A DNA stretch of 34,013 nt, from NCBI GenBank assembly GCA_030066555.1, contig JASJBK010000025.1, positions 1 through 34,013 of the forward strand, in the 5' to 3' direction. The notes under the pieces were generated by a model. That model was not told where the DNA came from. It saw only the letters and a list, made by a program, of their open reading frames with translations, and ran no database searches. Positions within the stretch are counted from its first letter, which is position 1. Each line of letters begins with the position of its first letter. Shown here in pieces: positions 16,858 through 23,445 of this stretch. Position numbers and translations under genes: made by a program. Source of the DNA: Halieaceae bacterium (GTDB lineage Bacteria > Pseudomonadota > Gammaproteobacteria > Pseudomonadales > Halieaceae).

Positions 16858-16876
16858 TGCGGCATATTTTGCTGCA
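16858..16876 (+). other. Weak stem-loop after flgL
   Basis: TGCGGCA and TGCTGCA pair over 7 bp with one G-U wobble around a 5-nt loop. There is no T-run directly after it, so it is only a possible weak end signal for the flg operon. Confidence 0.3.
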
Positions 16877-16884
16877 CAGATCAC

Positions 16885-16911
16885 TAAAGTTTTTTTCTCT
16901 CTGTCCGAAAC
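16885..16911 (+). promoter_or_regulatory. Sigma-28 (FliA) promoter for fliC
   Basis: TAAAGTTT (16885-16892), an exact -35 match, is followed by 11 nt and TCCGAAAC (16904-16911), a partial match to GCCGATAA. It leaves a leader of roughly 100 nt before the fliC ATG. The leader contains a perfect 6-bp hairpin (GGCAGC-AACG-GCTGCC, 16922-16937). Confidence 0.75.
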
Positions 16912-17016
16912 AGTAGGTGAAGGCAGCAACGGCTGCCCGAATAAACCGACTTATCAGTCAGTTCACCGCTGAGACGTTCAGGCGAACGCGGCGGAACAAA
17001 ACGAGAGGAAAAGGTT

Positions 17017-18429
17017 ATGGCAGTTATTAACACCAACGTAGCGTCTCTGAACGCACAACGGAACCTGAGCTCGTCGCAGTCTTCACTGAGTGTGTCCCTG
17101 CAACGTCTGTCTTCAGGTTTGCGAATCAACAGCGCCAAGGACGATGCAGCGGGCCTCGCGATCAGCGAGCGTTTCACTGCACAGATCCGCGGCCTCAACC
17201 AGGCAGTGCGTAACGCCTCAGACGGTATTTCACTGTCCCAGACCGCCGAAGGCGCCCTGGGTGAAGTGACCAACAACCTGCAGCGTATTCGTGAGCTGGC
17301 GGTTCAGTCTGCCAACGCGACCAACTCTGCGTCTGACCGCGCTGCCCTGCAGCAGGAAGTCAGCCAGCTGGTCTCCGAAATCGACCGGGTTGCCACCGAG
17401 ACGAACTTCAACGGCGTCAAGCTGCTGGACGGAACGTTCACCTCCCAGACCTTCCAGGTGGGCGCCAACGTCGGCGAGACCATCAGCGTTGACAGCATCG
17501 CCAGTGCACGTAGTGCTTCTCTGGGTACTTACCAGGGCTTTTCTCTGGCCAACCAGGCTATCGGCACGGCAGGTAGTACTGCTGCAGCGGCTGGTGTCGA
17601 CATTGATGGTACCAGCTACAGCTTGGGCTCAATTGCGATCGATGCCAAGGCAATCGCTGACGCCATCAACTCCTCCAGCGTGGCGGGCTTGACCGCGTCG
17701 GCTGACGCCACTTCGGTAACCACTGCAAGCAGCGGCACCGGCAACGCCGGTGGTAGTGTTGATGTGGATATCAATGGTCAGACGATCACGATCACCAGTA
17801 CCGCTAACCTGACTACCAACCGTGCCAACGCCGTAGCAGCCATCAACGCTGAGTCTTCGGTGACGGGTGTAATTGCAACCGATACGGGCGCTGGTGTGAC
17901 CCTGACCGCAGCCGATGGACGCAACATCGCGGTCTCTGGTTACGACGCCTCTGGCGCAGGTAGTGCGGCTGCCAGCACCTTCGGTCTGGCGGAAGCTACC
18001 ACGGGTGCAACGGTTGACGTGACCTATGTGGCTCCTGACGGCACCACGGGCACTGTAGACTTCACCGGCAATGCTGCTGGCCTTGGTACGGGCATCAGCA
18101 TCGGTTCAACGGGTACTGCGCTGGCAGCGGTTGATATCAGCGACTTCTCCGGCGCCAACGCGGCCATTACGGCTGTCGACGCGGCCCTGACCAGCATCAA
18201 CGGTAGCCGCGCTACCCTGGGTGCCGTGCAGAACCGCTTCGAGTCGGTGGTCACCAGCCTGCAGACGACGTCTGAGAACCTGTCTGCTGCCCGGTCCCGC
18301 ATCATGGACGCCGACTTTGCTGCCGAAACTGCCGCCCTGACGCGCGCGCAGATCCTGCAGCAGGCCGGTACCGCCATGTTGTCCCAGGCCAACTCCCTGC
18401 CGCAGAACGTACTGGCTCTGCTGCAGTAA
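17017..18429 (+). CDS. fliC: FliC, flagellin
   Basis: 470 aa. The conserved N-terminal D0/D1 region (MAVINTNVASLNAQRNLSSS, then LSSGLRINSAKDDAAGLAIS) and C-terminal D1/D0 region (ENLSAARSRIMDADFAAETA, then LQQAGTAMLSQANSLPQNVL) are complete. The variable middle (about 190-370) is Ala/Thr/Gly-rich and contains a flagellin hook IN-like motif (INGQTITITSTANLTTNRAN, then AVAAINAES). It is the only flagellin gene in the window. It has a sigma-28 promoter upstream, a GAGGAAAAGG ribosome binding site and a strong terminator downstream. Confidence 0.97.
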   Translation: MAVINTNVASLNAQRNLSSSQSSLSVSLQRLSSGLRINSAKDDAAGLAISERFTAQIRGLNQAVRNASDGISLSQTAEGALGEVTNNLQRIRELAVQSANATNSASDRAALQQEVSQLVSEIDRVATETNFNGVKLLDGTFTSQTFQVGANVGETISVDSIASARSASLGTYQGFSLANQAIGTAGSTAAAAGVDIDGTSYSLGSIAIDAKAIADAINSSSVAGLTASADATSVTTASSGTGNAGGSVDVDINGQTITITSTANLTTNRANAVAAINAESSVTGVIATDTGAGVTLTAADGRNIAVSGYDASGAGSAAASTFGLAEATTGATVDVTYVAPDGTTGTVDFTGNAAGLGTGISIGSTGTALAAVDISDFSGANAAITAVDAALTSINGSRATLGAVQNRFESVVTSLQTTSENLSAARSRIMDADFAAETAALTRAQILQQAGTAMLSQANSLPQNVLALLQ

Positions 18430-18465
18430 GGCTCACTCAGGACTTGATGAACGAGTTTGGGTGAC

Positions 18466-18494
18466 AGGTGTGGCCGCAAGGCCACACCTTTTTT
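18466..18494 (+). terminator. Rho-independent terminator after fliC
   Basis: A perfect 10-bp stem (AGGTGTGGCC with GGCCACACCT) around a GCAA tetraloop is followed by a run of T. It lies 37 nt after the fliC stop and 17 nt before flaG, so flaG is expressed either by readthrough or from another promoter. Confidence 0.92.
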
Positions 18495-18510
18495 ACTGAG
18501 AGGTTCCGTT

Positions 18511-18903
18511 ATGACAATTATCGACGGTATCAAGCAAGCTACTTCGATGAAGACTGCAAGCCTGAAAGGCAGTGACGCAGTCAAGGTCGAGGCGGATGGC
18601 GCAGCGCAGCGGCAAGCTGCTTCCGCAGGCGGCAAGGAAGCGCCGGCGCAGGAGAGTGGGGCGCAGCGTATGGCAGTCATCGAGGCAGCCGGCGCGATCT
18701 CAAGCTTCGTGCAGAACGTATCCCGAGAGCTGCGCTTTGACGTGGATGAACAGAGCGGCCGCACCGTGATCATGGTGATGGACAGGAACACAGACCAGGT
18801 AATTCGCCAGATTCCTAGCGAAGAGGTGCTGGCCCTGGCCAAGGTGCTGGAGGAGTCCACCCAGGATGACCCGCGAGGAGTGTTGATTAACAACGAAGCC
18901 TGA
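18511..18903 (+). CDS. flaG: FlaG family protein
   Basis: 130 aa from the ATG at 18511; the upstream in-frame extension overlaps the terminator and is rejected. The C-terminal FlaG core is clear (SRELRFDVDEQSGRTVIMVM, then DRNTDQVIRQIPSEEVLALA). The N-terminal 60 residues are low-complexity Ala/Gln/Lys. FlaG proteins lie between fliC and fliD in polar flagellar systems and affect filament length. Confidence 0.92.
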   Translation: MTIIDGIKQATSMKTASLKGSDAVKVEADGAAQRQAASAGGKEAPAQESGAQRMAVIEAAGAISSFVQNVSRELRFDVDEQSGRTVIMVMDRNTDQVIRQIPSEEVLALAKVLEESTQDDPRGVLINNEA

Positions 18904-18932
18904 GCAGCTTTTTCACCCCCATTTTTTAAAGT

Positions 18933-18948
18933 TGGAACAGAATCTGCA
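18933..18948 (+). promoter_or_regulatory. Candidate sigma-54 promoter for fliD
   Basis: TGGAACAGAATCTGCA keeps the GG and GC dinucleotides at the correct 10-nt spacing and differs from TGGCAC-N5-TTGCA at two positions. It lies about 87 nt upstream of the fliD ATG, ahead of two tandem hairpins. In Pseudomonas the fliD operon is RpoN-dependent, which fits. Confidence 0.5.
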
Positions 18949-18961
18949 TTGACCTTCTGTG

Positions 18962-19009
18962 AACCCGCGCCTGCGGGTTGCCGTGGTAGGAATGCCCACA
19001 CCGGGCATT
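18962..19009 (+). repeat. Two tandem perfect stem-loops in the fliD leader
   Basis: AACCCGC-GCCT-GCGGGTT (18962-18979) and AATGCCC-ACACC-GGGCATT (18991-19009) are two perfect 7-bp hairpins 11 nt apart. Neither is followed by a T-run. They lie between the candidate sigma-54 promoter and the fliD ribosome binding site, so they would be in the mRNA leader. Confidence 0.6.
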
Positions 19010-19034
19010 GCTGCTGAAGTGAAGAGGAGAGGTC

Positions 19035-21083
19035 ATGATCACTGCCAGCGGACTGGGTTCCGGTCTCGATATTGAAGGTCTGGTCTCGCAGCTGGTTGCT
19101 GCCGAGCGTCAGGCGCCGGAGCTGCGGCTGAACCGCGAGGAAAGCCGACTGCAGGCAACCCTTTCCGGTTTCGGCCAGCTCAAATCCGCCCTGTCCAGTT
19201 TCCAGAGTGCATCAACCGCCCTGGGTACCTCGTCCCTGTACCGCGGCATGCAGGCCAGCAGCAGCAATTCCAGCAGCGTGTCGGCCAGCGTCAACAGCAG
19301 TGCCGCAGCGGGCAGCTACGATATCGAGGTGTCACAACTGGCCACCCGCCACAGCCTCGCCAGCGTTGGCTTCGCCGACCGCGACAGCACGCCGCTGGGT
19401 ACCGGCTCCCTGACGATCCGCTTCGGCACGACCAGCTACGACAGTGGCACCGACAGCTACACGGGCTTCAGCCAGAACAGCGAGCGCGGCACGCTGAACC
19501 TGACGATTGACTCCAGCAACAACACCCTGCAGGGCATCAGCGATGCCATCAATGAGGCGGACGCCGGTGTGCGCGCCTCGGTGGTCAACGACGGCAGCGG
19601 CTACCGCCTGCTGCTGAGCTCGGATTTCACCGGCGCGGAAAACAGCCTCGAGATTGTCGTCAGTGATGACGACGGCAACGACAGCGATACCAGCGGGCTG
19701 TCCCGGCTGGCCTTCAACAGCGCGGCCACCAACCTCGAGCAGACCGCCGCGGCGGCAGATGCCCTGTTCACAGTCAACGGCCTCTCGATCAGTAGTGCCG
19801 AGAACCAGGTGAGAGACACGCTCGACGGCGTGACCCTGAACCTGGCTGCGGAAACGGACGCCCCGGTGGCAGTCACCGTCGAGCGCAACCTGGGGGCAAT
19901 CGAAGCGGGTGTGCAGGGTTTCGTCACGCGTTTCAATGAGCTGCAGGGTACGCTGACAGCCTTGGCAGGTTACAACGCGGCCTCCGGTCAAGGCGGCGTG
20001 CTGCAGGGCGACTTCACGGTCAGCGCCGTGGAAAACCGTATCAAGTCGCTGTTGCGCAATAGTGCTGACAGTGCGACAGGCAGCTTTCAACGCCTGTCCG
20101 AGGTTGGTATCACGACCCAGTCGGACGGCACCCTGGCGCTGGACAGCGAACAGCTGCAGTCCGCGCTGGAGGATGACCTGGATGGCGTAATCTCCCTGTT
20201 TGCCGCCTTCGGGCAGACCAGCAGTGACCAGTTCACCGTCCTCGGCAACAGCGACGCTACCGGCGTCGGCGAATTCGCCGTGAATATCACCCAGGCGGCG
20301 ACCCGGGGTGTGATGTCCGGCGCCAGTGTGCTGCCTGACTTTATCGGTGCCAACGACGTTACCATCGATGCCGACAACGACAGCTTCAGTATTTCCATTG
20401 ATGGTGTCGATCTCGGCGCCATCACCCTGACCCAGGGCAGCTACGACACCGGTGAGCTGCTGGCCGCCGAAATCCAGACCCGTATCAACAGCGCCGCCAG
20501 TGCCCAGTCCAGTAGCCTCGGCGTAACGGTCGCCTACTCAAGTGCCAGCTCGAGCCTGTCGATTACTTCGAACAGCTATGGATCGAACTCCAGTGTGCAG
20601 ATCACTGCGCTGGATACCAATACCGCAGCGGACCTCGGTATCAGCGCGGGCCCGGGCACCGATGGCGTTGACATGGTCGGCACCATTAATGGTGAGGTGG
20701 CGACCGCCAGCGGCCTGGTGCTGACCGCGGGCGCGGGTACCAGCGCGGATGGCCTCAGTCTGGAAATTGACGCCGGCGTCATCGGCAGTCTCGGCACGGT
20801 GTCATTCGGCCGCGGCATCTTCGACCAGCTCGGTGACGTGCTGGATGATTATCTCGAGGCCGATGGCCTGCTGGACAACCGCAGCTCCAGCCTGGAAGAC
20901 CGCATCGACAGGATCGGCGACCAACGCATCGACCTGGAACGGCGCCTCGAGGGCATCGAGGCGCGCTACCGGAGCCAGTTCGGTAGCCTGGATATCCTGC
21001 TCGCGCAGCTCCAGACAACCAGTGATTTTCTAACCCAACAGCTGGCGAGCCTGCCCGGCCCCGCTGGCCAATCAGATTCCTGA
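19035..21083 (+). CDS. fliD: FliD, filament cap protein (hook-associated protein 2)
   Basis: 682 aa, longer than E. coli FliD (468 aa). The N-terminal motif (ITASGLGSGLDIEGLVSQLV, then AAERQAPELRLNREES) and the C-terminal coiled coil (SSLEDRIDRIGDQRIDLERR, then LEGIEARYRSQFGSLDILLA) are diagnostic. The extra length is an expanded Ser/Ala/Asp-rich middle (about residues 400-600) with flagellin-IN-like repeats. FliD caps the filament and promotes flagellin folding. An AGAGGAGAGG ribosome binding site precedes the ATG. Confidence 0.95.
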   Translation: MITASGLGSGLDIEGLVSQLVAAERQAPELRLNREESRLQATLSGFGQLKSALSSFQSASTALGTSSLYRGMQASSSNSSSVSASVNSSAAAGSYDIEVSQLATRHSLASVGFADRDSTPLGTGSLTIRFGTTSYDSGTDSYTGFSQNSERGTLNLTIDSSNNTLQGISDAINEADAGVRASVVNDGSGYRLLLSSDFTGAENSLEIVVSDDDGNDSDTSGLSRLAFNSAATNLEQTAAAADALFTVNGLSISSAENQVRDTLDGVTLNLAAETDAPVAVTVERNLGAIEAGVQGFVTRFNELQGTLTALAGYNAASGQGGVLQGDFTVSAVENRIKSLLRNSADSATGSFQRLSEVGITTQSDGTLALDSEQLQSALEDDLDGVISLFAAFGQTSSDQFTVLGNSDATGVGEFAVNITQAATRGVMSGASVLPDFIGANDVTIDADNDSFSISIDGVDLGAITLTQGSYDTGELLAAEIQTRINSAASAQSSSLGVTVAYSSASSSLSITSNSYGSNSSVQITALDTNTAADLGISAGPGTDGVDMVGTINGEVATASGLVLTAGAGTSADGLSLEIDAGVIGSLGTVSFGRGIFDQLGDVLDDYLEADGLLDNRSSSLEDRIDRIGDQRIDLERRLEGIEARYRSQFGSLDILLAQLQTTSDFLTQQLASLPGPAGQSDS

Positions 21084-21103
21084 ACGCAGGAGGAGAGCAC
21101 CCC

Positions 21104-21505
21104 ATGAATCACACCGCAGCCATGGACCAATTCAAGCAGGTTGGCGTGAACAGCCAGGTAGAATCGGCTGATCCCCATACCCTGGTAGCCATGCTTTTTG
21201 ACGGCCTGCTTGAGCGGCTGTCCCGCGCCCGGGGCTATATCGAGCGCGGCCAGATGCAGCAAAAAGGCGAAATGCTGAGCAAGAGCATCGCCATCATCGA
21301 CGGCTTGCGCGCCAGCGTCGATCGCAGCGCCGATGAACAGCTGTCATCGCGACTGGTCGATCTCTATGACCATATGGAAGTTCGCCTGCTGCAGGCCAAC
21401 AGTGCCTCCGACGCGAGCATGGTGCAGGAAGTCTACCTGCTGGCCAGCGAGCTGAAAGCGGGTTGGGACGGTATTGCACCGGCGGAGAGAAAGCGTGCCG
21501 AGTAA
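21104..21505 (+). CDS. fliS: FliS, flagellin export chaperone
   Basis: 133 aa. The family pattern is clear: YKQ-like start (MDQFKQVGVNSQVESADPHT, then LVAMLFDGLLERLSRARGYI), the helix ending GEMLSKSIAIIDGLRASVD, and the VYLLASELKAGWDGI ending. FliS binds the flagellin C-terminus to prevent premature polymerisation. It follows fliD by 20 nt with an AGGAGG-type ribosome binding site. Confidence 0.95.
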   Translation: MNHTAAMDQFKQVGVNSQVESADPHTLVAMLFDGLLERLSRARGYIERGQMQQKGEMLSKSIAIIDGLRASVDRSADEQLSSRLVDLYDHMEVRLLQANSASDASMVQEVYLLASELKAGWDGIAPAERKRAE

Positions 21506-21815
21506 GCCCAGCCTGGAGCGGCTGGTACGCTGTACCGAGCAGATGCTCGAATCGGCGGGCAAGGGCGACTGGGACGCGGTGGAACTGCTGGCCCGGGAAC
21601 GGGATGTCGGCCTGGCAGATTGCTTTGCCGGGCAGGATGACTCGCGAGGCCCACGGGAGACCGCCGACGCCATTGCTGCCCTGCTGGTTCTCAACGATCG
21701 CCTGGTAGCGCAGGTGGCCGATGCCCGCAGCTCCGCGATGGACCAGCTGGCGACGCTCAAGCGCCAGCGCCAGGGGCATGACAGTTATGGCCAGGTGCAG
21801 GAGTACGGCGGCTGA
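21495..21815 (+). CDS. FliT-like flagellar chaperone
   Basis: 106 aa from the GTG at 21495, which overlaps the last codons of fliS and has GGAG about 9 nt upstream; an upstream ATG at 21474 is in frame but has no better site. The protein is short and helical, with a FliT-like pattern (TEQMLESAGKGDWDAVELLA, then RERD; later AAIAALLVLNDRLVAQV-like helix). The evidence is mostly position (fliD-fliS-fliT), size and helicity. FliT binds the filament cap FliD before export. Confidence 0.65.
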   Translation: MPSKPSLERLVRCTEQMLESAGKGDWDAVELLARERDVGLADCFAGQDDSRGPRETADAIAALLVLNDRLVAQVADARSSAMDQLATLKRQRQGHDSYGQVQEYGG

Positions 21816-21834
21816 GTCCGTCGGGCAGGGTGAC

Positions 21835-22416
21835 ATGGAAGGGCTGCAGGACCAGGGCGAAGGACTGACCTTTCGCGACGAACTGCCGCTGCGGATGAAA
21901 CGCGTGGAGCGCTCACCGAGTCCTTCTGCGCTGCGCCAGCAGCAGGCCCGCAACGAGATGCTGCTGCGCGTCTGTATCGCCATGCAGGACCACCACGAGG
22001 TGGAAGAGCGTGGTGAAATCAGTGCCGAGCTCGCGCGGCTGGACCTCAAGCTGGACCTGCTGATCAGCTGTGTGAACCAGCTCATGGCCGCCAAGAACAA
22101 CCTGCCGCCGCCGGTGGCAGTCACCCTGACTACCGAGGGTGTCAGCTGGCAGGCTGCCAATTCGCTGGTGGTATCGCCGTTCACCGGAAATCCGGAGCCT
22201 GGCGGACCTCAGAAAGTGTTGGCGGACCTCTTCATTAACCCCCTGGTGCCGATGCCCCTGTCGCTGCACGGAACCCTCTATGAGGGTCGCGCAGATGGCG
22301 GCGAAAGGTCCTGGAACCTGGTGTTCGATATGCAGGGGGAGGCCCAGGTAGCGCTGTTGGAAAAACTGATTTTCCGCTACCACCGCCAGGCGGTAGCGAT
22401 GGGCCTCGACGACTGA
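21835..22416 (+). CDS. Atypical PilZ-like protein in the filament operon
   Basis: 193 aa from the ATG at 21835. A helical, coiled-coil-prone N-terminal part (about 35-90, LRQQQARNEMLLRVCIAMQD, LARLDLKLDLLISCVNQLMA) leads into a beta-rich domain (PPPVAVTLTTEGVSWQAANS, FINPLVPMPLSLHGTLYEGR) ending in a helix with LEKLIFRYHRQA. This matches atypical PilZ proteins located after fliS in xanthomonads and relatives. The RxxxR and NxSxxG c-di-GMP motifs are not visible, so it may act as a structural or signalling partner without binding the nucleotide. It begins 19 nt after the fliT-like gene. Confidence 0.62.
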   Translation: MEGLQDQGEGLTFRDELPLRMKRVERSPSPSALRQQQARNEMLLRVCIAMQDHHEVEERGEISAELARLDLKLDLLISCVNQLMAAKNNLPPPVAVTLTTEGVSWQAANSLVVSPFTGNPEPGGPQKVLADLFINPLVPMPLSLHGTLYEGRADGGERSWNLVFDMQGEAQVALLEKLIFRYHRQAVAMGLDD

Positions 22417-22433
22417 GGTGAGATAAAGCGACC

Positions 22434-22461
22434 AGCCGTGGGCGACTAGCCGTGGGCGACT
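22434..22461. repeat. 14-bp tandem direct repeat (2 copies)
   Basis: AGCCGTGGGCGACT occurs twice in perfect tandem, followed by AGCC. The array lies between the convergent PilZ-like gene and the SPOR gene and runs into the SPOR stop codon. A related 14-bp tandem lies at 25397-25424, upstream of the kinase that heads the same unit. Confidence 0.8.
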
Positions 22462-23431
22462 AGCCCTTGCTGGCCCAGGCGCCGCTGACGCCGAGGCTTT
22501 CTGCGAGGCCCATTGCCTCCTCGCGAGAGGCGTAGCCGCCGACACGCACCCGGTGGAGGGTCTTGCCGCCTGATTGCACGGCGATAATCTCCGCGCGTGC
22601 CGGTGCACCGCGAAGTTCCGCCAGCCATTTCTCGGCTGCCGCCCTGGAGCTCAAAGTACTGAGGTTTATGTACCACGGCCCCGCCGGTGCTGGCTCTGCC
22701 ACCGCGTCCGTCACTGCCTGTTCAGGTTCTGCCGTTTCCGGGGTCGGGGTCGCCGCTTCGATCGGCGCTGCTGCGCTTGCTTCCAGCTCCGGTGCCGGTT
22801 CGGGTGCAGGAGCAGAGGCCGGTGCAGGGGCAGGTGCAGGAGCGGGGGCAGGAGCTTGCTCGATAGTGTCCTGCGTGGGCTCTCGCGGCCGCGCGGCCTC
22901 AACCGAGAAAATGGCGAGCGCGGCTGCTTCACTCTGGGCGTCGGAGAGCGCCATGCGCAACTGCGCGATGGTGTCGTCCAGCTCCGTTACCCGATCGGCC
23001 AGGCGCGTTGCTTCACGTTCGGCGGCGGCCACCAGGTCGCGGCCCTTGCCGCGTTCGTCGCGAAGTTCCACCGCCAGGGCATCGATACGGGTCTGCTGCC
23101 AGACAAAGGCGCCGAACCCCCCAGCCAGCGTCAGCAGCCACAGCAGGATGAGGCTGTAAACCGGCAGCTTGCTGGATTTGGCAGGTGCCGGGGCCGCGGC
23201 GGGTGGTGGGGAAGCGGGAGGCTGCTCCGCAGGTTCCTGTGGCGCCGTGTCAGCGCTTTCAGGCTCAGGCCCGGGCTGGGGCTCGGTCTCAGGCGCTGCC
23301 TCGGTGGCCGCCTCAGCCTGCTGCTCTTCCGGCTTTTCCTCTGACTCTTCCTCGGCTACATCGCCGGGGCCGTAGTCGCGAATCTTGTCCAGCAGTGGGC
23401 TGAGGTGCAGGTTCTTGTCGTTGTCGTTCAT
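22460..23431 (-). CDS. SPOR-domain inner-membrane protein
   Basis: 323 aa. An acidic, Glu/Pro-rich cytoplasmic N-terminus (about 25-85) leads to one membrane helix (KLPVYSLILLWLLTLAGGFG, about 88-110). A coiled coil follows (about 112-170), then a Pro-Ala repeat linker (APAPAPAPAPAPAS) and a C-terminal SPOR domain (GPWYINLSTLSSRAAAEKWL through LHRVRVGGYASREEAMGLAE). SPOR domains bind denuded glycan strands of peptidoglycan, usually at the division site. The gene follows the PAS histidine kinase by 14 nt on the same strand and probably shares its transcript. No flagellar role is established. Confidence 0.88.
   Translation of the reverse strand: MNDNDKNLHLSPLLDKIRDYGPGDVAEEESEEKPEEQQAEAATEAAPETEPQPGPEPESADTAPQEPAEQPPASPPPAAAPAPAKSSKLPVYSLILLWLLTLAGGFGAFVWQQTRIDALAVELRDERGKGRDLVAAAEREATRLADRVTELDDTIAQLRMALSDAQSEAAALAIFSVEAARPREPTQDTIEQAPAPAPAPAPAPASAPAPEPAPELEASAAAPIEAATPTPETAEPEQAVTDAVAEPAPAGPWYINLSTLSSRAAAEKWLAELRGAPARAEIIAVQSGGKTLHRVRVGGYASREEAMGLAESLGVSGAWASKG
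22795..22856. repeat. Low-complexity GCAGGN repeat encoding the Pro-Ala linker
   Basis: On the plus strand, irregular GCAGG(A/G)GC(A/G)GG units repeat here. On the coding strand they give the alternating Ala-Pro linker of the SPOR protein. Such tracts tend to vary in length between strains. Confidence 0.65.
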
Positions 23432-23445
23432 GACGCTAACTTACC

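Noticed and set aside
18457-18510. N-terminal extension of FlaG from an upstream start
   Set aside because: It would run through the strong fliC terminator, and the ATG at 18511 begins the conserved protein with a ribosome binding site.
22434-22461. Short tandem repeats considered as a CRISPR array or attachment site
   Set aside because: The units are contiguous, without spacers, and there are no cas genes, integrase or tRNA in the window.
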